Shown here in pieces: positions 25,732-39,000 of a DNA stretch of 64,000 nucleotides; position 1 is the first letter of the stretch, and every line of letters begins with the position of its first letter. Position numbers and translations under genes: made by a program. Below the pieces are notes generated by a model, which had not been told where the DNA came from, did not search any database, and saw only the letters and a list, made by a program, of their open reading frames with translations. Source of the stretch: Apostichopus japonicus (lineage: Eukaryota > Echinodermata > Holothuroidea > Aspidochirotida > Stichopodidae). The stretch is from positions 7,494,999 to 7,558,998 of the forward strand of contig NC_092565.1 of assembly GCF_037975245.1 (NCBI RefSeq). The letters are read 5' to 3'.

Positions 25732-26159
25732 CCAGACACGACATTGATGTGATAATTAACATATTAATTATGCACCCAACTCACATAATATCTTTTCATA
25801 TTACCCTCTCTCACTTGACTCCGTATACTTTACGATTAGAGCCAGAAATTAGGAGATTTGGTAGGTAGAAATTACAATACACCCTCCACAATGATACCCT
25901 CAAAATACAAATGTTAACCGCATCAATCAGTAAGGATGCACAGCAAAATATTGCTGAGAAATATATAAAAATATACCAATTAGTTACAAATCCTCCAGTA
26001 CATGACAACTTTTAAACCATCATTTGTAAGTCACAAATCTCTTACAGAAAAAAATCTGATCCAGTTTGTCACTCTGTGCCAGCTACAAATGTAAAAGCAT
26101 TTTAAATATCTGTTTATTCAAAGTTCAATAAAATTCAAAACAAGTATTAAAAAAGATCT

Positions 26160-26456
26160 ATTATATTTTGTCCATTTAGGTCCCAAAAATTTGAGTACCA
26201 AAAATTGTGGGGTCACGAGCACTGTTTGGGTCATAACAAACTTTGGTTCACACTTTCTTTTTTTTTGTGAAAAAAATGTTGGTCCGAAAAACTGTTGGTC
26301 CAAAAATATAAAGTCCCAACATAAGTTTGGTCACAAAATATTAGGGTCACAAAACAACTTCTCTTGGTACAAACAAATTATTGGATGAAAAAAAAGGTCC
26401 GAACATTTTATTTTTGTCGGAACACAGAGACGTCGAAACAAAGGGGATGTCACCAT
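26160..26456. repeat. GGTCC-AAAAA phrase repeat, copy 1
   Basis: A string of short irregular phrases of the form GGTCC/GGTCA/AGTCC followed by AAAA and a few variable bases. It ends in GTCGGAACACAGAGACGTCG and GGGATGTCACCAT. The same ending and phrase style occur at 43860-44357. The open frames here are by-products of the simple composition. Confidence 0.75.
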
Positions 26457-26859
26457 TCTAGCACAGTAAGTTGGTTCCCTGTTGCTGGAATATGAAGCAC
26501 AGTGCTTACACATGTATGGTGCAACCATGGAGCTGCTACGCTATCGTATCAGCACCCTGGTGCAACCTTGGTCACTTCACATACACAATATTAGGGTCAA
26601 GTATCTCTCCAGATTTAATATGGCAAAACGTTAAGAACTGTTTAACTGTAATAGTTAACACCTTGTCTAAGTTTCAAACTCCAGAGGGTGAAATCTTAAT
26701 ATTCTGTCATTCCTCCTTCCAATCTCCACCAGAGATATCATTTTGATTTTCTGCTCCTTTCCTCCTTCCATTCACTCCTTGAACATCACCCTCCGTTCCA
26801 TTTTCGAGGGGAAAAAAAATTACGATTAAAACATTGAACACTTCTATCGCTTAGAATGC

Positions 26860-27656
26860 AACTTTCGAGGAACAACACCAAACCGGAAAACATTTATGAA
26901 CAACAAAGGTTTGATTTGCCTGCTTTGAAATCACGTACCAATGGCAAGATGCGTCGAGCGCCCTCTTTTGAAACTTCTTTTGCCAAAATTTACCCAGAAT
27001 CGATTTCGCCCAAATGACGTAACCGAAAATCGATTTCGCCCAGAATGACGTAACCGGGGGTAACCGATGCTCAGGAGCCCAATCTGCCATTCTCAGGTCC
27101 ATATCTACTTCCGTTAGGGAGATACGTGGTTCCAAAGGACCCGATAGAAATACGTGTTCTTTATAAGTGCAAAATTTGGAAAACCCCCTCTTTTCAGCCC
27201 CCTCTCTTGTCCTCTGTGAAACACCCATCGACATTAAAATTTGACGTGGGGTAGAAGACACCCTTGTCTTTGTTATACACCAATTTCGTGTAATTATCTG
27301 ACCGGGAAAGGCTTTTTTTCGCTCAGTTTGCAACTTCAGAGGAACAATAGAAAAGCGAAAAACTTTTCGGGACAACAAAAGGTTTAAGCCCTTTGTTCGT
27401 CGTAAAAGTTTTTCGCTCTTCATTTTTCTTGATCGAGGTGAAAAAAATTGTTGTCGCAAAAGCGATAAATGTGTATCTTTTCTGGTAGTTCGCGACACGC
27501 TGATTACGAATCTGAAGTTTATTTTGGAATTGGGTGTTGTGTGGGGGCGTAGGAGGCAAAAAACCTGTTTTTGACTCGTTTTTTGCCAAACCTGTTTTTG
27601 CCAAAATTTTTGTTGTTCATAAATGTTTTCCGGTTTGGTGTTGTTCCTCGAAAGTT
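26860..27656. mobile_element. 797-bp element with perfect 48-bp TIRs enclosing an inverted satellite unit
   Basis: The 48 bases at 26860-26907 (starting AACTTTCGAGGAACAACACC) are the exact reverse complement of 27609-27656. Between them lies one copy of the satellite unit that recurs downstream, in the opposite orientation. No clear target duplication is visible at the edges. It could be a small DNA element whose interior founded the satellite, or a recombined satellite edge. Confidence 0.7.
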
Positions 27657-30600
27657 ACGGGTTCTTTATAAGTGCAAAATTTGGAAAACAGATAATTACA
27701 CGAAATTGGTGTATAACAAAGACAAGGATTGGTGTATAACAAAGACTTCTACTCCACGTCTAATTTTAATGTCGATGGGTGTTTCAGAGAGGACAAGAGA
27801 GGGGGGCTGAAAAGAGGGGGTTTTCCAAATTTTGCATTTATAAAGAACACGTATTTCTATCGGGTCCTTTGGGTCCACGTATCTCCCGAACGGAAGCAGA
27901 TATGGACCTGTGAGTTGCAGATTTGGGCTCCTGAGCATCGGTTACCCCCGGTTATGTCATTTGGGCGAAATCGATTTTCGGTCGATTTGGGGTAAATTTT
28001 GGCAAAAACAGATTTGGAAAAAAGCAGGCAAAATCGGGTTTTTTGCCTCCTACGCCCCCACACAACACCCAATTCCAAAATAAACTTCAGATTCGTAATC
28101 AGCGTGTCGCGAACTACCAGAAAAGATACACATTTATCGCTTTTGCGACAACAATTTTTTTCACCTCGATCAAGAAAAATGAAGAGCGAAAAACTTTTAC
28201 GACGAACAAAGGGCTTAAACCTTTTGTTGTCCCGAAAAGTTTTTCGCTTTTCTATTGTTCCTCTTAAGTTGCAAACTGAGCGAAAAAAGCCTTTCCCGGT
28301 CAGATAATTACACGAAATTGGTGTGTAACAAAGACAAGGGTGTCTTCTACCCCACGTCTAATTTTAATGTCGATGGGTGTTTCAGAGAGGACAAGAGAGG
28401 GGGCTGAAAAGAGGGGGTTTTTCCAACTTTTGCACTTATAAAGAACACGTATTTCTATCGGGTCCTTTGGGTCCACGTATCTCACTAACGGAAGCAGATA
28501 TGGATCTTGAAGTTGCAGATTTGGGCTCCTGAGCATCGGTTACCCCCGGTCACGTCATTTGGACGAAATCGATTTTCGGTCGATTTTGGTAAATTTTGGC
28601 AAAAACAAGTTTGGCAAAAAAAGAGTAAAAATCAGGTTTTTTGCCTCCTACGCCCCCACACAACACCCAATTCCAAAATAAACTTCAGATTCGTAATCAG
28701 CGTGTCGCGAACTACCAGAAAAGATACACATTTATCGCTTTTGCGACAACAATTTTTTTCACCTCGATCAAGAAAAATGAAGAGCGAAAAACTTTTACGA
28801 CGAACAAAGGGCTTAAACCTTTTGTTGTCCCGAAAAGTTTTTCGCTTTTCTATTGTTCCTCTTAAGTTGCAAACTGAGCGAAAAAAGCCTTTCCCGGTCA
28901 GATAATTACACGAAATTGGTGCATAACAAAGACAAGGGTGTCTTCTACCCCACGTCTAATTTTAATGTCGATGGGTGTTTCAGAGAGGACAAGAGAGGGG
29001 GCTGAAAAGAGGGGGTTTTTCCAACTTTTGCACTTATAAAGAACACGTATTTCTATCGGGTCCTTTGGGTCCACGTATCTCACTAACGGAAGCAGATATG
29101 GATCTTGAAGTTGCAGATTTGGGCTCCTGAGCATCGGTTATCCCCGGTCACGTCATTTGGGCGAAATCGATTTTCGGTCGATTTTGGTAAATTTTGGCAA
29201 AAACAAGTTTGGCAAAAAAAGAGTCAAAATCAGGTTTTTTGCCTCCTACGCCCCCACACAACACCCAATTCCAAAATAAACTTCAGATTCGTAATCAGCG
29301 TGTCGCGAACTACCAGAAAAGATACACATTTATCGCTTTTGCGACAACAATTTTTTTCACCTCGATCAAGAAAAATGAAGAACGAAAAACTTTTACGACG
29401 AACAAAGGGCTTAAACCTTTTGTTGTCCCGAAAAGTTTTTCGCTTTTCTATTGTTCCTCTTAAGTTGCAAACTGAGCGAAAAAAGCCTTTCCCGGTCAGA
29501 TAATTACACGAAATTGGTGCATAACAAAGACAAGGGTGTCTTCTACCCCACGTCTAATTTTAATGTCGATGGGTGTTTCAGAGAGGACAAGAGAGGGGGC
29601 TGAAAAGAGGGGGTTTTTCCAACTTTTGCACTTATAAAGAACACGTATTTCTATCGGGTCCTTTGGGTCCACGTATCTCACTAACGGAAGCAGATATGGA
29701 TCTTGAAGTTGCAGATTTGGGCTCCTGAGCATCGGTTATCCCCGGTCACGTCATTTGGGCGAAATCGATTTTCGGTCGATTTTGGCAAAAACAAGTTTGG
29801 CAAAAAAAAGAGTCAAAATCAGGTTTTTCGCCTCCTACGCCCCCACACAACACCCAATTCCAAAATAAACTTCAGATTCGTAATCAGCGTGTCGCGAACT
29901 ACCAGAAAAGATACACATTTATCGCTTTTGCGACAACAACTTTTTTCACCTCGATCAAGAAAAATGAAGAACGAAAAACTTTTACGACGAACAAAGGGCT
30001 TAAACCTTTTGTTGTCCCGAAAAGTTTTTCGCTTTTCTATTGTTCCTCTTAAGTTGCAAACTGAGCGAAAAAAGCCTTTCCCGGTCAGATAATTACACGA
30101 AATTGGTGTATAACAAAGACAAGGGTGTCTTCTACCCCACGTCTAATTTTAATGTCGATGGGTGTTTCAGAGAGGACAAGAGAGGGGGCTGAAAAGAGGG
30201 GGTTTTCCAAATTTTGTACTTATAAAGAACACGTATTTCTATCAGGTCCTTTGGGACCACGTATCTCACTAACGGAAGCAGATATGGACCTGAAAGTTGC
30301 ATATTTGGGCTCCTGAGCATCGGTTATTCCCGGTCATGTCATTTGGGCGAAATCGATTTTCAGTCGATTTTGGCAAAAACAGGTTTGGCAACAAAAAAAA
30401 AGTCAAAATTAGGTTTTTGGCCTCCTATGCCCCCACACAACACCCAATTCCAAAATAAACTTCAGATTCGTAATCAGCGTGTCGCGAACTACCAGAAAAG
30501 ATACACATTTATCGCTTTTGCAACAACAAGTTTTTTCACCTCAAAAAAAAAGGAAGAGCGAAAAACTTTTACGACGAACAAAGGTCTTAAACCTTTTGTT

Positions 30601-30905
30601 GTCCCGAAAAGTTTTTCGCTTTTCTATTGTTCCTCTTAAAGTTGCAAATTTAGCGAAAAAAGCCTTTCCTGGTCAGATAATTACACGAAATTGGTGAATA
30701 ACAAAGACAAGGGTGTCTTCTAATCCACGTCTAATTTTAATGTCGATGGGTGTTTCAGAGAGGACAAGAGAGGGGGCTGAAAAGAGGGGGTTTTCCAAAT
30801 TTTGCACTTATAAAGAACACGTTTTTCTATCGGGTCCTTTGGGACCACGTATCTCACTAACGGAAGTAGATATGGACCTGGGAGTTGCAGATTGGTTTCC
30901 CTCAG
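27657..30905. repeat. Satellite array, five direct units of about 590-598 bp
   Basis: The landmark CTTCAGATTCGTAATCAGCG recurs at 28085, 28683, 29281, 29870 and 30460, giving spacings of 598, 598, 589 and 590. Each unit holds a near-palindrome of about 64 bp (for example 28185-28248, arms AGCGAAAAACTTTT and AAAAGTTTTTCGCT). The first unit is scrambled near 27657-27760. Several frames stay open on both strands with matching peptides in all units. That follows from unit similarity, and I do not treat them as genes. Confidence 0.95.
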
Positions 30906-33098
30906 TTACGACATTTGGGCGGAAAAAAAATAGAAAAATTGCATTACAAAAATGCATCCACTCATATTGCATCTATTTATTTAGACCAACCAGACAGATT
31001 AATTTAGTACTCTTACACCATTTCTTAATCAATGTTGCCACAAAAGGATAACATTTGGCTTCAAATATGATTTACTGGTTAATGGTTAATTTAACATAAC
31101 TGACTCATTTCCATGCCAACTGCTCGTTAGTTTACATCCTTGCACTAACTGTCTGAAACAAGTTGACCCCATCAAAATATGTTTATAAGTAGACAAAACT
31201 TTAGGATTCACTTAAATTAATCAGAATATTTACCCACAATTGTTCAGACACTTGGCCTTTCCTTGAAGGGCATAGAATTCAAAGGCTTGCAGAAAATATC
31301 AAGATCTAAACACACAAACGACTCCTTGGCAAAGATATTAACACGGTGAAACTTGCAAGCAGTAGGGCTAGTTATTGAAAATTGTGTACAGATACTGAAG
31401 TATGGCAGCTCCATAAATATGACTCAAAGATAGTTAACAATGTAGTACATTCTAAAGGAGTATTAAACAAGTCTTGAATCGAAAGAACTATTCAAGCCTC
31501 ATAGCTTGATGTGTAGGCCTAAGTGATACGTCCACAAAATATCAAACGTCATTCATATTTCGAAGGAGAGTAAAAATCAGGGATGTGCTGTTGTTATGAA
31601 ACGTCCACCATTTTGGATTCAAACCATGCTTTTATGCACAGTGGGCTCAGGAGGCTGATCCAGGTTTCTAACAAGAAAAGCCAAGAGGCTTATCGATTTT
31701 AAAAGTATACGAGAACACTCAAATGTACACTGTGCGGTTTTACTTTTGGAGTTACTGTGTATTGCAAGGTATTCAGACATTCAAGCTTTGCCCTCCAATG
31801 ACCTTTGACCTTCAAAGAATGCAATTAAGGTCAAAAAGGTGGATCCATATACCAAGTATTCCCAAACTTCACTTTTGGAGCTTTTGTGTTTACAAGGTAT
31901 TCAAATTTTGATATTTCTGGACCTCACATGACCTACGACCCCAAAGAAAGCTATGAGGTCTTCTTAATAAGTTGGATCCCCATAACAAGTACAAAGTATA
32001 TCCAAGTTTTGCTTTTACAGTTACTGTGTTTGCAAGGTTTTCAGCCTTGACAACTGTTGACCTAAACTGACCTTTGACTCCTGAAGAAAGCAATAGGATC
32101 TTCTATTTAATAAGGTGGATCCACGCACCAAGTATAATGTTAATTCAAACTTTACAAGGTTTTAAGACTTTGACATCTGTTGACCTCAAATGACCTTTGA
32201 CCTTGACAGACAAGACTAGACATCATGTACACAAGTACTCAATGGGGTGGATCCACAAACCAACTATGACATAAATCCAAGCTTTACTTTTTGAGTTTAA
32301 AAGCCAAGGCGTCACACACATGTTACACATGCAATCACTGTCACAAAGATTCAAGTTTGCCTTCGGCATGGAATCAACAAACAATACGGTCAAATACTGT
32401 GAAATCTTGACTGAACTTTACCTAATTTTCTTACTAATATCCTAAAATTCCTGTGCTTTCTGGTTTAATCATCTTTATGTTAGCCATCAGTATCATGCTG
32501 AAGATTTATTGACATGTTTCAGTCTTAGTCACCAGCACATCTACATATATAAACACTATTCATACAAGAACACTCACATGCTATGCATCCAGAACAGGAA
32601 AACAGAGAGCTTACATCATCCACGACAAGAATAAGACTGACCACTATGTCTCATGAAACTACCCAATCACCTCAATGGGCACGGTGAAACTGATGTGAAA
32701 ACACCTATGCCAACAGTGGTTTTCAGCTTTAAGGTCACTTTACCGTCAATTAATATAGCACTTGTCACATAAAAATTGACAGCGTGAAACCATCCTGGCT
32801 CGTAACATCCACGGCAAGAGCGACCGTCTGCTAATTTGGGCAGAGTCCTTGCGGATATGCTAGCAGTTCTCTCTCTCTCATTGTCTGACACAATCAGTTC
32901 CACCAGACTGGTACCATCAGTAACACCACAGCTTAGTGATTCTGGTGATAAATTTGCTCACACCCTCCTCCACCACGGTGTCATGTCACACAGAGATGGC
33001 AACCTCTTCCTTGATCGACAGTAGTTGTCATAATCCGGTGATGATGTCCCCGTTACGGATCACCATTTTCATCATCTCCGGCGGCGATCACCGTCTCA
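30906..33098. other. Intergenic DNA downstream of MAK16
   Basis: No gene is seen. It includes a run of TGACCTTTGACC-bearing repeats (31700-32300, listed separately). It should also contain the MAK16 3'UTR, since MAK16 runs leftward and stops at 33099. A minus-strand AATAAA (plus-strand TTTATT near 32506) is a possible but unproven poly(A) signal. Confidence 0.5.
31700..32300. repeat. Degenerate tandem repeat with perfect DR1 motifs
   Basis: About four imperfect 110-140-bp units share GTGGATCCA, CAAGTAT and TTTGACNTCTGTTGACCTNAA phrases. TGACCT-T-TGACCT is perfect at 31799-31811 and 32191-32203. These are reverse complements of the AGGTCA-A-AGGTCA site at 3608. Confidence 0.7.
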
Positions 33099-36000
33099 TC
33101 AAAATGATTCTGTGATCCTCTGTTTCGCCGGTGTCTGTCTCTCCTCCTCGTACTCAATCTCCACTCGGGCTCTCTTAAATTTCCCGGCCTTCCCCTTCAC
33201 AGATTTTCCTTTTCCTGTTTTTGTCTCTTCCTCTCCACTCGACTCATCGTCATCTGACGCATCGTGGCCTCCTTTCCCTTGCGGTAACACTCTGTCCATA
33301 TCCTGGAGAATTTGGATAGATTTGAAGATATAGAGAAAGTAAAAATCATCACGTCCGTTTCGGTCTTGACACAGCACACTCCATACAGAGTGCATACTGA
33401 TCCTTACGATTTATTTATTTAGGGATAAGTGTCGAGAGGCAACATGGCAGCAATATATCTGAATTCAGATAATAATAATAATAATAACAATAATAATAAA
33501 AGTAAAAATAAAAATAAAAATAATAATAATAATAATATTAATCATAATAACAATAATGATAATCATGATAATAATGATAATAATAATGATAATAATGATA
33601 ATAATGATCTATCACCAGCAGAATAAAGAAACCCATGGCATATTACATCTGGTCCCACATAGCAAAATGTCATCCATGGCCCAAACTGCACCACAATGTT
33701 TGTATGTTGCAGAAACTAATAGATTTCAGGACCTGAAGTAACACAAACTTGGCAAACTTATGACATTGCCAGGCAAATTTGCAAGCACGTATTTACTTTT
33801 CTAAAATCTTGACCACTGTGAGCACTGACGTATGGGTCGAAGATTGCACAGTACTGATAAGGACGATTGAAGATGCCAGGTATGGTTTCAACCTGTGGAA
33901 CAGTTCTATAGAGTTTAAAGACCCTGTTAGCTGCACAATTTAATGTGTATAAAGCAAATGGGTACTGATACCAAGAATGCTACTCGAGGCCAAGTACACT
34001 AAACATTGCTACTCTAATTCATTGTTACTAACCTCAACGTGGAACAGTTCTATAGAGTTTAAAGACCCTGTTAGCTGCACAATTTAATGTGTTTAAAGCC
34101 ATTGGGTACTGATACTAAGAATGCTACTCGAGGCCAAGTACGCTACATTACTACTCTAATTCATTGTTACTAACCTCAACATGGAACAGTTCTATAGAGT
34201 TTAAAGACCCTGTTAGCTGCACAATTTAATGTGTATAAAGCAATTGGGTACTGATACCAAGAATGCTACTCGAGGCCAAGTTGGCTACATTGCTACTCTT
34301 GTTCATTGTCACTAAACTCAACGTGGAACAGTTCTATAGAGTTTAAAGACCCTGTTAACTGCACAACTTTATTTGTATAAAGCAGTTGGGTACTGATACC
34401 AAGAATGCTACTCGAGGCCAAGTACACTACATTGCTACTCTTGTTCATTGTCACTAACCTCAACGTGGAACAGTTCTATAGAGTTTAAAGACCCTGTTAG
34501 CTACACAATTTAATGTGTATAAAGCAATTGGGTACTGATACCAAGAATGCTACTCGAGGCCAAGTAGGCTACATTGCTACTCTAATTCATTGTTACTAAC
34601 CTCAATGTGGAACAGTTCTATAGAGTTTAAAGACCCTGTTAGCTGCACAATTAAATTTGTGTAAAGCAATTGGGTACTGATACCAAGAATGCTACTCGAG
34701 GCCAAGTACGCTACATTGCTACTCTAATTCATTGTTACTAACCTCAACGTGGAACAGTTCTATAGAGTTTAAAGACCCTGTTAGCTGCACAATTTAATGT
34801 GTATAAAGCAATTGGGTACTGATACCAAGAATGCTACTCGAGGCCAAGTTGGCTACATTGCTGCTCTTGTTCATTGTCACTAACCTCAACGTGGAACAGT
34901 TCTATAGAGTTTAAAGACCCTGTTAACTGCACAACTTTATTTGTATAAAGCAATTGGGTACTGATACCAAGAATGCTACTCGAGGCCAAGTACACTAAAC
35001 ATTGCTACTCTAATTCATTGTTACTAACCTCAACGTGGAACAGTTCTATAGAGTTTAAAGACCCTGTTAGCTGCACAACTTAATGTGTATAAAGCAATTG
35101 GGTACTGATACCAAGAATGCTACTCGAGGCCAAGTTGGCTACATTGCTACTCTTGTTCATTGTCACTAACCTCAATGTGGAACAGTTCTATAGAGTTTAA
35201 AGACCCTGTTCACTGCACAACTTTATTTGTATAAAGCAATTGGGTACTGATACCAAGAATGCTACTCGAGGCCAAGTACACTAAACATTGCTACTCTAAT
35301 TCATTGTTACTAACCTCAACGTGGAACAGTTCTATAGAGTTTAAAGACCCTGTTAGCTGCACAACTTAATGTGTATAAAGCAATTGGGTACTGATACCAA
35401 GAATGCTACTCGAGGCCAAGTTGGCTACATTGCTACTCTTGTTCATTGTCACTAACCTCAATGTGGAACAGTTCTATAGAGTTTAAAGACCCTGTTAACT
35501 GCACAACTTTATTTGTATAAAGCAATTGGGTACTGATACCAAGAATGCTACTCGAGGCCAAGTACACTAAACATTGCTACTCTAATTCATTGTTACTAAC
35601 CTCAACGTGGAACAGTTCTATAGAGTTTAAAGACCCTGTTAGCTGCACAATTTAATTTGTATAAAGCAATTGGGTACTGATACCAAGAATGCTACTCGAG
35701 GCCAAGTAGGCTACATTGCTTCTCTAATTCATTGTCACTAACCTCAACGTCGCTGGCATCACTCTCCTGGAAATCTTCATCTGCGATGTACTCAATCTCT
35801 CCTTCCACCTCTTCTTCTTCCTCTTCTTCTTCTTCCTGTTCTTCCTGAAGTTTCGTAAAAGAAAATTTGGAGAAAAGATGACCATATAGATGAGAAATTT
35901 AGCTTCCAATCAATCTCATTACTAAATAACTCAAAGTATGATTGCATAGTGATGAAAGTCAAGTAAAATGAATAACTTTATCATCTGTTAATACTTCTTC

Positions 36001-39000
36001 CTGAAACAAGCATAACTTTGGGGTAGACCCAGTGTGGGGGTCCTGTGGGGGTGTGATGTTACTTGACCAATCAACAGTTTGCATACCATACATCCCATCA
36101 TAGTAGGCTCCCTGTATTCATAGACAGAGTTTTATGCTAACCACCTACATTTGGCAGATCAGTATCATCTTTCGAATCAGAAGGGTATGATTTTGTTTTA
36201 CTGAGGGCCGGGATCGCTCGATTGAACTTGAGAGAATATATCAACTGAATATCAACTTGAACTTATGTAACCTGACCAACCCCCAGGGCAAAGACCTGCT
36301 AACCTTACCCTCTACCCGAATCTATTGAGAGAGAGCCCATCCTATAATCCAGGGTTGTCCAACCTACGGCCCGCGGGCCACAGTCCGGCCCGCCGCGGGG
36401 TTGCGTCCGGCCCGCCAGAGATGCTCTACGGTGCGAAATTTTAATGAGCAGATTTATTGATAACAATTTGAAGCTATACAATCAATCATTCGAACCTTGT
36501 GGGTCCACAAAACTGCATGCAGGTCAGTTTGTGTGACACTCTCTAAGCGGAGGGGGGGGGGGCGGCTGGACTTCATTCAACTGTTTTATCAGGAAGGAAA
36601 ATAAATCAGTGCGCTCCGCGCGCAGTGCTCACATTTTGTTGCCTTGGGCTTCGGGCAAAAAATCGAAAAATCGAGCGTAGGCTTCATGCGGCCCCCTCCT
36701 TCATCATAATCATTCCATGTGGCCCTCCTCTGCAAAAGGTTGGACAACCCTGCTATAATCCCATGTGTAATCAGAGAAAGCCACAACTTTTCAAATAGAG
36801 ATATCTGCTTGTGGTATCGACTTAATTCCAGACTATGATTTAGTTTATTGTTTTCTGAGATGCATTCATTTAAGGTGGCATACTCCTGTAAGAATCTATA
36901 TCAATCCCCCCCCCCCCCCCCCGATGTTCATCTTCAGGAAAAGTGCCAAAAAGCAGCAGGAGAACATCTTTTTTGACCTGTTATCAATCATGATCTAGTT
37001 TTTTGTGGCTTGTTGAAGAGCATGAATAGAAGTACGTGTGATGAGAAAATTGGGTCGATTGATGCAATTTTAGACCCCTGTAGACCTCACAGGAGCAGCG
37101 TATGAAAATTGTTTACTACTGAGTGAAAAGGTTTGTTAAACTTCAGGCTTGGAAGCAAAAAGCTACATGGTCATCATACGGAAAATTGATGGTGCCATGA
37201 AAGGCCAACTTGTCAGCTATCCGGTGATGGGTAGCGTTTAGCTAGTGAGAACTTCTATCTAGACTTAGATACCACATTACTATTCTGATTTAGTGTGTAA
37301 GTCAATGAGGCTTTTAATGGGCGTATGCTACCTTATCCGTATCCCAATCTAAAGATCCTGCTTATTTAAATGAAACACTCACAGCGCCCTCATATTCGAG
37401 CTGAGCTCTGTCCTCATCTTCATCGTCCGTCTCCTCCGCCTTCAACACGTTATCAAAAGCTACGGCCGGGATGTTGTAAACGTCGCCGTACTGAAGAAAG
37501 GAATGAAAGGAATGATATTATCAAGGAAAGTGAACACAAACAGCAATATTGATCATGTGACTTCATCTCTGTAATGCTTCAATCAGCTTAGAACATAACA
37601 ATGATTTCTATCTGATAAAAAGTTGTCATCAGACCATCACAAGAAGTAAATATGAAAAATTGCTTCCAATGCAATACTACTTTAGGTCTCTTTTTGTTGT
37701 TTACAATTTGTATTTGTTTAGAGCTCTTGTAATCACCTGATTTCCTTTGTATTTTAATATGTTGGCTATCTATCTGTCTGTCTGTCTGTCTGTCTGTCAG
37801 TCTGTCTATCTATCTGTCTATCTTTCCATGCCTTTGATCACAAGCTTTACTCCATAGTTTTCTGGATTATGCATTAAATTAAGACGCACTTCTCTTACTG
37901 TCAGAGCTACCATTACCATTAGACTACATCATTACATCAACTAGATTTTCTTGGCCAAAGTGACTTAGAAGTCTAGCCAAATTTGCAAACTTTATAATCA
38001 GGGTTGAAGCAAAGTTCTTATTTTCTGCTAAGGATAATCAACAATCACATAAATATACCTCATTCAGTTTATAGAAACCATTACGATAACAATTCTAGTG
38101 AAGTCTTGTGGGAAGTGACTAACAACTATGGACCAGAAACATCTGTTTATAAATCAGAACAGTAAGGTAAACAGCCAAGAGCAGAATCTGAGTACAGACA
38201 GTATTGATCCCACCAAGTAGTACTAAATGCACAACAGTGAAGAGTACAACACTTGAGAGGAGACAAGCTAAGATACAAGGAAAATATAATAAGTAAATTC
38301 AGAATTTAGTAGAAGTAATCAGACACCATTGTATGGTTGTTAATCCCCCCACCTTTTTTTCAATTTTTTTCTTGGAGTACGACACTTCCCCTTCAAGTTG
38401 CCTGAAGGACAATTTAATTGCTTACAGAAATCCACTCATAGTCAGATGTTTTATGCTGTTTGGTTTTAATGTAAGTCATCAGGCTACATCACCTATAGGC
38501 AAACTCAGTCGGGCCTAGACTTTGAAAATGGAAACACAAACTAAGAATGTGGCCTTATGTACAATTGTTTCATCACCAACGCTGATTTTAGAGCCCATTG
38601 TTTTGTTACGATACTCACTGTTCCTTTCTTTAACCTCTCCAGCAACTCCTTTTCAATGGCATTGTCCAGTTTGGCAGCTTTCCAAGCTTTGGCTTCTCTG
38701 TTCTTCTCCCTTTTCTCTATTTTTCTGCTCACTGGAACAATTTTTCGCCTGACAAAGTGAGTGAAAAGGGGACAAAAATGGAGTGTTTATAGAACTTGAA
38801 TATTAATTTGCACAGCTCTAACACTAGGTTTGCTAGCGATGGCAGATTGTGTCATTACTGAACCTTAAATCCTTAACCATTTTTGAAGGTCAAAGCGCAA
38901 GAAACATATTAGTGTGTCCCTTCGTTGACTTTTTGTCTGGTACAGTACAAGCAACATCTGCAATACAAGGGCTAAGATTGTGCAGCAAGAATGTTTTTGG

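Noticed and set aside
26851..27498. 215-residue minus-strand open frame
   Set aside because: It lies entirely in the inverted satellite unit and its TIR. Frames on both strands are open in every unit, and there is no initiation context or splice support.
33429..33626. Asn-rich open frame
   Set aside because: It is an AAT/GATAAT microsatellite in a MAK16 intron.
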